A program made the position numbers and the translations under genes. Shown piece after piece: positions 25,877-35,711 of a DNA stretch of 64,000 bases. The stretch comes from Combretum micranthum (Eukaryota > Streptophyta > Magnoliopsida > Myrtales > Combretaceae): assembly GCA_024138025.1 (NCBI GenBank), contig JAMXBD010001382.1, positions 1 through 64,000 of the forward strand. Direction: 5' to 3'. Positions within the stretch are counted from its first letter, which is position 1; each line of letters starts with the position of its first letter. The notes under the pieces are model-generated. The model saw only the letters and a program-made list of their open reading frames with translations. It did no database searches and had not been told where the DNA came from.

Positions 25877-25887
25877 GGATTCGAACC
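25877..25887 (-). promoter_or_regulatory. Pol III B box-like motif, unit I left arm
   Basis: GGTTCGAATCC on the minus strand is an exact match to the tRNA B-box consensus GGTTCGANTCC. An A-box-like AGCTCAACTGG lies upstream at about 25930-25940. Confidence 0.65.
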
Positions 25888-25997
25888 CATGACCTGAGGC
25901 TTTTGCGCTGCCCCAAGGCAGCACCTTTCACCAGTTGAGCTGCAGATCAACTGGAGAAAGGTACTGCCTTTGGGGCAGGCAAAAGCCTCAGGTCATG

Positions 25998-26008
25998 GGT
26001 TCGAATCC
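25998..26008 (+). promoter_or_regulatory. Pol III B box-like motif, unit I right arm
   Basis: GGTTCGAATCC, the mirror copy of the motif at 25877. The two tRNA-like heads face away from the palindrome centre, so transcription from each would run outwards. Confidence 0.65.
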
Positions 26009-26391
26009 TAGAGGCTGCAGACTGGATTCAATCCATCCTGAAGGTAAACAATACTATAGTGCTCGTGGTATCCGTTGGGGCATGCGTTGGTTGGGGTCAC
26101 ATGATGCAATGGTGGTGTCGGCCATTACCACTAGGGGGCCTATGGTAGCTGTCTGCCCTGGCATCACGTTGCCGTCGCCTGCGGGGGCGGGGGCGTGACA
26201 TAAAAGGCGCCTTTTTATGTCACGCCCCGCCCCCGCAGGCGACGGCGCAAACCACCACTGGCCCCCTAGTGATAATGGCCGAACCACCATTGCATCATGG
26301 TGACCCCAACCAACGCATGCCCCGAAGGGTATCACGGGCACTATAGGTACTGTTACCCTTAGGCAGAGTTGAATCCAGTCTGCAGACTCTA

Positions 26392-26402
26392 GGATTCGAA
26401 CC
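26392..26402 (-). promoter_or_regulatory. Pol III B box-like motif, unit II
   Basis: Third copy of GGTTCGAATCC (minus strand), with GATCAACTGGTG at the A-box position near 26450. The opposite arm of unit II has lost this region. Confidence 0.6.
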
Positions 26403-27024
26403 CCAGACCTAAGGCTTTTGCCTGGCCCAAAGGCAGCACCTTTCACCAGTTGATCTGCACCATGATGCAATGGTGGTGTCGGCCATTATCACTAGGGGGC
26501 CGGTGGTGGGTTTGCCTGCCCTGGCATCGCATCGTCGTCGCCTGCGGGGGCGGGTGTGACAGGTTTTGTTGAGTTAGCTATTCCGAGCATTGTATCAAGT
26601 ACATCCTTACCTTGGTTATTGCTTGTGAGTGTAAGCTTAGAAACTGCAAATGAACTAACAATATCTGACTTTAAAAGGTTTGTTGTTTTTGCGTGGTAAA
26701 GTTTAGTAGACCAAAGTATATGTGTTACTAGGATAGTGCTTTGATGATTTGTGTGTAATGATTTCCTAAGTGGAGTTACACACATAGAGGATTTTAGTAG
26801 TCTAGGAGTAGTACGAGTACGGTATCTAGGGTGTTAGGGAGTATCCAACAGCAATATATATAAATATCTATATATGTATATACGTATTTGCTTGTCATGG
26901 AGTCATGAATTACTTCGGGTTTAGAGTTAGTTGTAAATGGTTCTGAATTGTATTGATTACCTGACTAATTAAAAGATAACAAAGTGTGACTATTGTATAT
27001 ATTATCATATTGCATGTGAATATG

Positions 27025-28365
27025 TGATAAGTGTCCTAAGACTCTTAATAATTATGCTTTATCAATCATATTTTACATGATATTTGGTTGTTTTATTAAA
27101 GAAAAAGGACACTTATTAGGTAAATTATTCATTTCAAGGCTAAATAAACGTTAATTGAGCTTTTTAATGGATCAACAATGAAACGAGCAAAGATTTGATG
27201 AATTTTGAAGCTATCACTGTGATATCAAAAGTACACTAAGGAATGCACAATTAGTATACAAATTCCTGAGCAAACACCGAGAAAAATATTTTGTTCCAAT
27301 AGTACATGATCAGTATACATGGGTTGTGTATGTCGGGTAGTGTACAATTAAAGAACGGAGAATTTGCGCGTTTGGTCAAGGTATATACGACCTACATACA
27401 TGGGTTGTCTAGGGGGATTGTGTACATTTGACAGACTATAAATAGCGCTTTATTTTTATTATTTTGACATTTAATCACTTGTATTCCATTCCTAAACCTT
27501 GAAGGACGTATCTTGGAGAGCTTTTCAAGGGAGAATTGCCACACAAACATCTAGAGTCATAAACGATTGTTTTCAAGGGCTTAATTGATCATGTTATTGT
27601 TAAACTCTTCTAGATTTTCTGTCTTTATTGTTATTCTATGAATGAGTCGATTTGTATGCCCTAGGTTTTATGAAACCCTAACCTATGCATTGAATCTTTG
27701 TTAATAAATGAAAAGTTTATATCTTGAGTTTATTTATGTGATTTTACTACTTGTGATAATTTCTTGCCAAGATTGTTACATATCTGATTCTTGTAAATTA
27801 GAAAGAGATTTCAACTAATAGGATAGATCATCCATGAATGAAGACTCTGCATGTTTCACCTAGACATAGGGAGACTTCGAATTTCTACAATAGATATCTA
27901 ATCTTTATCATAGGTTTATGAAATTCATGCAATTTTACGTTGGCGTTAGTGAAGGAAGACATTCCCACTATTTGATGTAGAATTAGGAATCAATTGGCTT
28001 GAAGAGACTAATTGGCTTAATCAAGAAATCCGATAGTTCAAGACTTAGCTAATCATTAATTGACTCCTATCATAAGAAGTAAAGGTTAGGGTAGATCAAA
28101 ACTAGGAGCATTGTTTGTGAATTGATTTAAAACCAAGAAAAGCACTCATATCATTAGTTTAATTAGTAATTTAGAATTAGTATAACCACTTTGATAGTTA
28201 GGCTAGATAGTAGTAAAAGGGAAATACTAGTATTTACCCATAGATCCTTGAGGAAGACACTCGAGTTTAATTCTATACTACAAGATAGGTATGCTTGCCT
28301 TTGCTAGATCGTAGGATTATAGCGAGTTTTATTTTATTATTCTTGGTACAATCTATGTGCAATCA
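27025..28365 (+). mobile_element. Solo LTR, family C (copy C1)
   Basis: Starts TGATAAGTGTCC and ends GTGCAATCA, flanked by ATATG on both sides (27020-27024 and 28366-28370). It is 1,341 bp, has no coding region, and its removal rejoins the family-B LTR around it. The TGATAAGTGTC start and the AGATCCTTGAGGAAGACAC stretch near the 3' end recall Athila/Tat-type gypsy LTRs; this is a resemblance, not a proof. The direct repeat ATACATGGGTTGT occurs at 27315 and 27396. Confidence 0.85.
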
Positions 28366-28839
28366 ATATGTATATTTTTTTTCATACGCATGTGGTTATG
28401 GTTGCATATTGGGCATTACACTCATCCCTTTTTACTTTTTAGGATCATGTGATCATCCAATAGTTTTTTATTTAATTGGGGATAACATTTACATTGATTG
28501 TGGGGACGGCGATAGCAAAGTTGATTTTCCAACTGACTATTAGAATGAATAGAAATTGGAAATAGTTAGAGCTAGAAACTTCTGAAGTTTAAACTTTTAT
28601 TATGATTCTTTTATGTTATGAGACTTTTTGTATAATGTTTCTAAGTTGGATTTGAGTTAGCACTTGGTTTACGCCAACTGAGTTTCTAGATGTTTTCATT
28701 AATGACATTAATGGATATGATGAAACCTTAATTAATGTAAGATATTGGAGTTATCTTTGGTTTTATTATGGTTTAATAGGATGTGAGCCTTAGCGTGTCC
28801 ATATCTAGTGAGGACATGTGGTTGGATGATAATGCAATG

Positions 28840-29395
28840 AGGTTACATGGGATACCGATGACTATAGTGTCAGATAGAGTTACCTGATTCGCAGGGAGAT
28901 TTTGGAAGAGCTTGCACCAAACTTTAGGCACTAAAGTGACTTTCAATATCACCCATTACCCTTAAATCGATGGGCAATCAGAATGGGCAATCCAGATCTT
29001 GGAAAATATGTTTAGGGCATATGCCGTAGGTTTTGAGGGTAGCTGGGATGAACATGGTGGATTTTGCATATAATAACAACTATTAAGCATCACTTGGTAT
29101 ACTACCTTATGAAGTCTTATATGGTAGAAAGTATAGGTCACCAATCCATTGAGATGAGATAGGATGGGTGACGGGCAGATAGTGAGATTAGAACTGGTAC
29201 AAGATGTCGTTGATAAGGTTAAAGCGCTCAGGCAGAAATTGCAAATTGCTCAAAGCCATTAGAAAAGTTATGCAAATAAGAGGAGAAGACCGTTGGAGTT
29301 TCAAGTGGGAGAGCATGTCGTATTTATGATTTCACCAGCTAAAGGTACTGTTAGGTTTGGTTTGAGGGGTAAGTTGAACTTCATGCATATGGGTC
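28840..29395 (+). pseudogene. Ty3/gypsy integrase fragment (family B)
   Basis: Translation gives GIPMTIVSDRVT (second catalytic Asp in SDR), then FWKSLHQTLGTKVTFNI, IDGQSEWAIQILENMFRA (the catalytic Glu of the DDE triad in QSE) and GSWDEH. After several stops come LVQDVVDKVKALRQKLQIAQ, KSYANKRRRPLEFQVGEHV and GLRGKLNF, the GPY/F-type C-terminal domain. It is broken by stop codons throughout and lacks the N-terminal zinc-binding part. It sits between two pieces of the family-B LTR, so it is a remnant of that element after deletions. Confidence 0.85.
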
Positions 29396-29571
29396 CCTAT
29401 GTATATATGTATTTACCAGTCATTGATTCATGAGTCACTTCGAGATAGCGCTAGTTGCAAATGGTTCTAAATTGTGTTGATTGCCTGACTAATTAGGATG
29501 CGAGCCTTAGCGTGTCCATCTCTAGTGAGGACACATGTTAGGATGATAACACACTTGGTTTAGGACATTAT
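29396..29571 (+). repeat. Family-B LTR tail fragment
   Basis: TCATGAGTCACTTCG, GGTTCTAAATTGTGTTGATTG, GAGCCTTAGCGTGTCCAT and a final TTTAGGACATTATA repeat the right part of LTR B1/B2, with an internal deletion between ACTAATTA and GGATGCGAGCC. Confidence 0.7.
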
Positions 29572-29884
29572 AAATGATCAAAATTAATACTGATGCATGG
29601 GTTTCTTCTTCTGGCTTCGCAGCAACTGCTATTATTTTCCTGATGAAAAAGGACAATGGATTGTTGGTTTTAGATGAAAAATTTAGCATTTTACTGCTTT
29701 GGAAGCAGATCTCTAGGAACTTTGCTCATGAAGATCAGTTAAAATCTAAGAGATCCTTTAAATGCTAGGTTTTGTGAATCTTCTTGCTCATGTTTTTGTA
29801 TTCTGTCAATCTTGATTTTCTGCTGATTGTAATGGACATAATGTCCTATTTTTAATTGCAATGAATATATTTTAAAAAAAAAAA
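29572..29884 (+). pseudogene. LINE 3' end: RNase H-like fragment and poly(A)
   Basis: A short frame starts IKINTDAWVSSSGFAATAI, like the beginning of the RNase H domain found at the C-terminus of plant L1-type LINE polyproteins. One base later in frame, TTTACTGCTTTGGAAGCAGATCTC reads FTALEADL, the second conserved RNase H motif, so a single-base frameshift lies between them. The region ends in an A run (29874-29884) after about 100 bp of 3' UTR. It is 5'-truncated directly behind the LTR fragment. Confidence 0.65.
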
Positions 29885-30804
29885 CTGCACTGTAGAGGCT
29901 TAGAAACCCATCAACTTCATTTACAAGGAATGGGTTAAGGAAACAAATATTCATGTACACACCCAACAACACAACTCGATGTTGCACATTTATTGGATTT
30001 TTATTTGATCTATACGAGTGATTATAATTTTAGTCGTATCATAAATTTATAAACATAACAAATAAGAAGAAAAAATTATGCTTAGATGCTATAAGAAAAT
30101 TTCTTAAGAAAGTAATTGACGTAGCATAAAATTTTTTCCTCATTCATAATTATTAGAAACGTTAATTACAAAAACAATATTTGTGTTTTGAGTTATTTAC
30201 AGATTCATGACCACCGTTAATTTTTCTTAATAAATAGAAAATATGAGTTTCATTTAAAAGTGTCAATATTACCTAGTAATTTTAGAAAGACATGGTCAAT
30301 ATTTTGATGTTCTTAAAAAAATCAAAAATTTTCCTAATTTTTTAGCCTTTTAAAAATAAATTTTAATATTTTGTTTATTTTATTTGATTTAGTAATTTTC
30401 TTATTAAATTAAATTTTTAAATGAATAAAACGTTAATATATATCCCACTAATAATATTTAATAATATTGAAAATTTTGCATGAAATTTAATTACTTATTT
30501 ATTAAAAAAATTAAAATCAAAATACAAATACAGTTTTTATAATTGACTCTTATCGCAGTCATGATACCTTCATAAAAATCAGTTTTTTACTTGAACATCC
30601 CCAGATGCAAATTGGATATTTTGATTTCGAGGATAAGACAAGACAAATTAGGACAAGTCCGTGGAATTCTTACACCAGATCCTTGACGGGCCTTTGTTGA
30701 CTGGCCTTTACACATTGCAATGCCATGATGTTAAACTGGTTAAAAGTCACGCGGCATTGGATTTAATTTAAAGTATGTACGTAACAATAAAACTAAAAAA
30801 TTTA
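29885..30804. other. AT-rich spacer, no gene seen
   Basis: No recognisable coding sequence or repeat structure. Confidence 0.4.
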
Positions 30805-31124
30805 AGAAAAAACGCAGATAATCCTTTAAATTTTGATCCAAGTATAGATGTGCTCTTAAACTTTTAAATATTGTAAATAATTCCTTCAAATTATATCAGC
30901 AGCATTAAAATATTTGATTTATTTAATTCAACAAAATCATATCAACATCAAAGTTTACAAGGTATTAAAACACACTTTAACTGTGCTTAGGGGAATCATT
31001 TACATTTTTTTATCATTATTTGTCAATTTATCAAAATTTAAGAAAGCCATTTATAGCATTTCAAAATTCAAAAGGTCTATCTACTCTAAGGTCAATGTTT
31101 AAGGAGTTATTTGCATTTTTCCTA
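30805..31124. mobile_element. MITE-like element
   Basis: GCAGATAATCCTTTAAATTTTGA at the left and TCAATGTTTAAGGAGTTATTTGCA at the right are imperfect terminal inverted repeats of about 25-30 bp, bounding roughly 320 bp of AT-rich, non-coding DNA. Target duplication not resolved. Confidence 0.5.
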
Positions 31125-31279
31125 TGAATACATATTTAAGAAATTATTAAAAAAAACATGTTAATAAAATAATTCATAATTATTTTAAATATAACATAGT
31201 TACCATCATTTAATATAAATGATTACTTATATGATGATGAACGGTTAATCAATATTTGTGTATAAAAAGTATATCATTT

Positions 31280-31640
31280 AGAAGGATAACCTCTTCTATA
31301 GAGTAGGAGGAGATATTTACAATGGACAGATCCTCGGCATTTGAGAGTGTCATGAAATCATTTGCAAGTGAGTGGTTGGCAACACCACGGTTACCATAAT
31401 TGTGAAGTAGGTCTACTAATCCATGTTTGATCGTGTGAAGTCCGAGTAGGGGAAACGTGTAGAGTGATCCTAGATCGGATGCTGTGTGGATGCAACAGTA
31501 GACCGTCGATTCCCTAAGCTAAGGGATTAGCTCTAATGAGTTGCTAGGCCCCATTAAGATGAATCGAGCCTAGGGCCAATACGCCATCCCATGTGGTGAA
31601 TTGGTTGGACTAGACTTGGAAGGTCCATAATCCATATTTA
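31280..31640. other. Unexplained GC-richer block
   Basis: About 360 bp with clearly higher GC than either flank and no long frame. It holds short self-complementary pieces such as TCCCTAAGCTAAGGGA (near 31511). It resembles neither the window's LTR families nor a tRNA. Probably a fragment of an unrecognised repeat. Confidence 0.35.
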
Positions 31641-32821
31641 ACGGTCAATAAAAAGTATAAATTATAAATCAGGATAACTTTTCCCATTTAGTATATAGAA
31701 CCATGCAATTAATTATTTAACTGTTAAAATAAATATAGTAATTGATATATAAATTATTTTAATGATTGAATCATGATTAAACATAAATAAACTGATCATA
31801 TTAAAATCAACGACAAGACTATAATTTTTTTTTTATAAACCACTAAAGAGTATTACAAAAGCATACTAAAGAAAAAATTGCATTTATTACAAGTTTTTGA
31901 AATTATATATTATAATAGCTATGGACTACTAATGAAAAAAAAATGCATTTATTATAAAATTTTGAAATTATATATTATAATAGATACTTATTTAATCAAT
32001 AACATGGAAACTATAACCTTAACAAGCACATGCATAACCAAATGTATTGATATTCAGGCCTCCAGTAGAACTTTATCGACCAGTTTATGATCATGGATCA
32101 AAGACATCCTATTTTTCTTTTAGCATTCCGGCTAAGGGGTGAGATGGTCTAATGATTAGTATTGCCGAATAAATGCCATTAAGACTTGGAAAAGAGCCGC
32201 ATCTGCTGTGATTGTACCTAACAAAAGATACTGCAAGGGGAATTTCAATTTAAACTTTGAACAAACCCCAATAGTAAGATTGGAAACGACTCGGTTGCAA
32301 TCGAAACATCAATCAAATTTTTATTTTCCTGTTGCGAATGTTTTTGCTAGCGAATAATGTAGGAGAATCCTACATCTAATTTCCATGTTTCGGTTGGTGT
32401 TTTAATGAATATAGAGTTGAACTATTCCTTTGAAAGCAGTAAATGTGAAATCCAATATTGGCAGTAAAAATCTGAATGTATTCAGTGAAATGTGAATTTC
32501 AAGATCTTCTGAATTCCCCAAAACAATAAACAACTCAGTCACAATAGCAGAACATCTGCACAGAAAATTCAAAAGGTGATATCCCCCTTCCACTAGGCTT
32601 CAAAACATCTCGAGAGAAAATGGTGCGGGCTCAAAAATAATCCCTGTGAGGGATCTGAATTATTCATGTGGTAAGCTTTTGGTATCAAAAAGGAGTTCAC
32701 ATTTTTCGCATAAAGTTTATCCATCTAAGCAGTGCGCTATTTACCTAAACCTGTAAAGCCCACGTTGTTCTTGCTATTTACCTAAACCTGTAAGTCAATC
32801 AGTGGCAGCAAAGCTGAATTT
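31641..32821. other. Intergenic region and 3' flank of the mitochondrial L12 gene
   Basis: AT-rich to about 32100. The part nearest 32821 should contain the 3' UTR of the minus-strand gene. A 19-bp direct repeat, TATTTACCTAAACCTGTAA, occurs at about 32730 and 32775. No clear polyadenylation signal could be chosen. Confidence 0.4.
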
Positions 32822-33406
32822 TCACTCCATTACAGCAACACCACCAGCAGCCTTTATTTTCTCAATGATTTCATTTGCCTCCTCCTTAGTGACCCCTTGT
32901 TTAAGCACAGCAGGTACCTTCTCAACAAGGTCTTTGGCCTCTTTAAGTCCCAGGCTAGTAAAAGCCCTAACTTCTTTGATCACCTTGATTTTAGCAGCTG
33001 CATCATACTTCTCTAACTTCACATCAAAAGCTGTTTTCTCTACCTTCTTTTCCTCACCCTTTGCAGATACTCCAGCTGCTCCTCCTTGTGAACCTAAATC
33101 CATACCTTCTGTCGAGATTGTTTGCATTTTTGGATGCCTCAACCTTTCTCTGAGAGCAGGTCCAATTTGGACACGTTCTTCAGGGGGGAGGGCAGCTATA
33201 TGTTCAGCAAGCTGAACAATCTTGTCCGAAGGTGGTGGTCTTGGGCCATATGGATCATAAAAATCTGGATACTTGTACTTCTTAGGCTTGGCCTTTGGAT
33301 CCCTGGGGACAAAATCATGCTGGAAGAAACGAAATTGTAAAGGTCCCCTTACACCTCCAAGAGATTGAAGAGAACGAGAAGATCTAACAAGCACAGTAAG
33401 TCTCAT
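32822..33406 (-). CDS. Mitochondrial ribosomal protein L7/L12 (bL12m)
   Basis: An intact 194-residue frame. Residues 1-30 are Arg/Ser-rich with no acidic residue until the Asp that follows RFFQH, as expected of a mitochondrial presequence. Residues around 60-95 ([20 protein letters not shown] and on) correspond to the N-terminal dimerisation part, followed by a Gly/Ala-rich hinge. From about residue 120 the C-terminal domain is classic L7/L12: [57 protein letters not shown] and a final [10 protein letters not shown]12 forms the ribosomal stalk that binds translation factors. The coding part is one exon, and an intron interrupts only the 5' UTR. The length fits plant mitochondrial L12. This is the best-preserved protein gene in the window and has no sign of decay. 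Confidence 0.95.
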   Translation of the reverse strand: MRLTVLVRSSRSLQSLGGVRGPLQFRFFQHDFVPRDPKAKPKKYKYPDFYDPYGPRPPPSDKIVQLAEHIAALPPEERVQIGPALRERLRHPKMQTISTEGMDLGSQGGAAGVSAKGEEKKVEKTAFDVKLEKYDAAAKIKVIKEVRAFTSLGLKEAKDLVEKVPAVLKQGVTKEEANEIIEKIKAAGGVAVME

Positions 33407-33523
33407 GCTTTGTTAACTGGAAAACTGTTGATGAAAACTAGTGTTCAAGATATGTTATCTGCTTTGCTTCAAAATCATGTCTCCATGCACAAAAGATCCC
33501 CAGTGACATAATGCTTCAACAAT
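33407..33523 (-). other. 5' UTR part of mitochondrial L12 exon 2
   Basis: Between the ATG (33404-33406) and an acceptor ...CGATACAG|ATTG at 33524. Upstream of the acceptor the minus strand has TTACTAAT (good branch-point match) and a T-rich tract. Confidence 0.6.
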
Positions 33524-33656
33524 CTGTATCGCAAGTGAAAATGCAAAAACAATTTGCATTAGTAAGTTGCTGGAGTTGCATACAGTTTATCATTATGCCT
33601 ATACAAGCCAACAAAAAACACACTTAAACTAACTCCTCCTTCTCCCCACCTCCCCC

Positions 33657-33687
<31 letters not shown>

Positions 33688-35224
33688 TTTATGCGTAAAA
33701 TTAACCCATCATAACTCATTTTGGCAAATCAGCTCATATGAAGAATAAGGACTGGGGACTTACAATAAGAAAGGCAAGGATTAAAAGTCTACAAAATCCA
33801 ATCAATTCAATGCTGTAATTAATGAAGTATAAATCAGTTTTAGTAACCCTTTGTTTTGATTAAATTGTTCTACAACCTTCAGGTTAATAAGATAAAAATG
33901 ATCATTGTCTTAAGCAGCAAATCAGCCTCACAAGCATCATTATGTCCCCATAAGCAAGTGAAAGAAACCAAAGAACTTAAGTATAAACAGGCCTTTTTAG
34001 AGAGGGCAGAATGAACCAAGCAGAAAGAAAGAAAGCTACACATGAAGAGCTCAATGCAATAACTGTTATAATCAACAAATGCATTAATCAAGCTCAGCAA
34101 TATAGCGCGTATTAATATAGTTGTAATATTCTGGCTGGTAACACCTAAATAATGTGGATTATTGGATTGTTCTTCAAGAGAGGCCATTCCTCCAAAAAAA
34201 AAAAAAAAAATTAGACCTCCAGAAGGTCAGTCGCAAGATGTTATGGACCCAAAGTAAAGATTACACCTAAATATAATCACATAAAACTTTTTACCATTAT
34301 TTTTTTCAATTAAAAAACCTATTTCAGCATATCAGCTTAAGCTCCAAGACCACTAAGTTATTCACAAGCATTCATACTCTTGTTAGGCTTTGCGTGAGGC
34401 TTAGATTCCTTAACTCCACAGTTTGGCTCACGAAGCAGCTAACTAATGAAGCTGAAAATGTTGCCAACTGTAGTTATGCCCAAAAAAATTGGAAAAAAAA
34501 AAGTATATTGAATCAATCGTATCAAAACTTCAAAATGATTGATACTGTTCTATCTCATTTAACATTTGTTTGTAATGAGACAAATCCTATTTAGAAACTT
34601 ACATAATTTCTCTAACCAGCAAAACAACAATACCATTTCTCACTTTCTCCAGTTCCATCCCTCTTTGAAAGACAACGTTGTAATGGTTAAATCTTCACAT
34701 TATTTAGTGAATAGCTATTTTGATTGGATACCATTACTGGATTAATCCTTGTCAAATCCTTTCAACTTCATTAAAGACTTCCAATTTGAAGCACAGATAA
34801 ACAAGCAAAACAACAATAGCATAAGTAGTATCAACACTGCTCCTCCAAGGACAACATCTCTGCCACCAGGATGGACCAAATTTGATTCCTCTCTCCAATA
34901 TACTAAAAAGTATAACCAAAAAATATTATAACAAAAGGAATGGGTAATTCCACATCAAGAGAATCAGACCTAATCGCAGAACTTACTATCCTCAACATTG
35001 CAGTAAACCCAACAATCTGAACAGCTTATTTTTGAAAAATTACACTTCATTTCATGGACTTACCTCTGTGACAATGTAGAAATCAAAGAACTTATTTTGC
35101 ACGATCATGTAAGGGGGAAAAAAAAAAAAAAAGCTTATTCAAGTGGAAATAAAACATTGAAGTATGTGATAAGGAACAAGCAAGCAATTAAAGTTAAAGC
35201 CTGAAGGTGGAGAAGCAAACTTAC
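33524..35224 (-). other. 5' UTR intron of the mitochondrial L12 gene
   Basis: Inferred intron of 1,701 bp from donor TTTCG|GTAAGT (35224) to acceptor ATACAG (33524). The short + and - strand frames inside it have no similarity to known proteins. It contains a 29-base C run on the + strand, so the transcript would carry a G run. Confidence 0.6.
33658..33686. repeat. Poly(C)/poly(G) homopolymer
   Basis: 29 consecutive C on the + strand, preceded by a C-rich lead-in from about 33643. In the minus-strand transcript it is a G run with G-quadruplex potential. Length may be affected by sequencing error. Confidence 0.9.
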
Positions 35225-35385
35225 CGAAACGAGGACGAAGATGTTGGAACCAGCAACCGGTGTGTAGAAGTAGGGTTTTGAGTGAGGGGAGACGTGGCTC
35301 GGTGCAGAGGAGTTTGCAGAGGTTTAGGGCATAATCAGTTCAGGAGAAAAGTGAAGGAGAGCATGGCTGGCCTTTTTCTCCGAGA
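35225..35385 (-). other. Non-coding first exon of the mitochondrial L12 gene
   Basis: GC-richer segment ending at donor CG|GTAAGT. The transcription start is placed about 25-30 bases below the TATA box at 35406-35413, so the outer limit is approximate. No upstream ATG context suggests coding. Confidence 0.55.
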
Positions 35386-35405
35386 TATTGAGCTGGACGT
35401 TTAAT

Positions 35406-35413
35406 AATTTATA
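35406..35413 (-). promoter_or_regulatory. Probable TATA box of the mitochondrial L12 gene
   Basis: TATAAATT on the minus strand, at a suitable distance above the inferred first exon. Confidence 0.5.
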
Positions 35414-35457
35414 CCAAACCAAAGAATGCATTAGTAGGTTTTATAGATTAACCAAGC

Positions 35458-35482
35458 TTGCTTTCTTTCTTTCTTTCTTTCC
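35458..35482. repeat. (CTTT)n microsatellite
   Basis: About six CTTT units between the mitochondrial L12 promoter and LTR A2. Confidence 0.85.
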
Positions 35483-35711
35483 GCTGATTTATTAATTTAT
35501 CGTAAAACCAATTTAATTATTTTTTAAAATTAAAAATGTTATATGTTTTTCAATAAACATTATATCAATTTACACGGCAGCATAAAATAATAATACTTTC
35601 ATTTTCCTTTAATAAATAGATATATAGATGCCAGATTTTTATGTTTTTATTAAATTTATATATGTTTATTGTGACTATAAATTTATATCTATGCTAATTT
35701 GTAACTATTCA

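Larger units (their letters stand above)
25685..26561. mobile_element. Compound foldback element built from tRNA-like units
   Basis: An 877-bp GC-rich block in AT-rich DNA, flanked by GGTTT on both sides (25680-25684 and 26562-26566). Its termini are TGTCACGCCCCG and the inverse, ending GTGTGACA. It is two successive palindromes. Unit I (25685-26200) has two arms of about 250 bp meeting near 25940. Unit II (26218-26561) has a full left arm and a right arm shortened by about 140 bp. A 17-bp near-palindromic linker (AAAAGGCGCCTTTTT core) joins them. Each long arm carries a tRNA-like stretch: A-box-like AGCTCAACTGG, about 43 bp, then B box GGTTCGAATCC. Frames read through it are by-products of its GC content. 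It inserted into the family-B LTR. It resembles neither a simple SINE (no A tail) nor a standard MITE (the 5-bp duplication and TG/CA ends are integrase-like). Confidence 0.8.
24880..28835 (+). mobile_element. LTR of gypsy family B (copy B1), interrupted by two younger insertions
   Basis: With the foldback element (25685-26561) and LTR C1 (27025-28365) removed, the remaining sequence aligns in order with LTR B2 (46753-48682). Shared marks are a donor-like CAAG|GTAAG near 24950, AGGAGTAGT near 26805, GGAGTCATGA near 26899, ACCTGACTAATTAAA near 26960, GCATGTGGTT near 28388, an acceptor-like TTTTTAG near 28440, and GAGCCTTAGCGTGTCCAT near 28786. Its 3' end (TTAGGGCATTACA) is missing: it breaks off into integrase sequence near 28836. 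The 5' boundary is approximate. Confidence 0.6.

Noticed and set aside
25930..26010. Functional tRNA gene
   Set aside because: A and B boxes are present, but I could not pair an acceptor stem or place an anticodon loop; it is a tRNA-like repeat unit, not a tRNA.
25935..26470. Overlapping frames of 87-138 residues on both strands of the foldback element
   Set aside because: The same peptides arise from mirrored repeat arms with high GC and few stops. No protein family resembles them.
32120..32170. tRNA- or SINE-like head (GATGGTCTAATGATTAG)
   Set aside because: Only an A-box-like match, no B box, no A tail and no flanking duplication.
32802..33340. Frames of 137 and 72 residues on the + strand opposite mitochondrial L12
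   Set aside because: Antisense shadows of an intact, well-recognised minus-strand gene.
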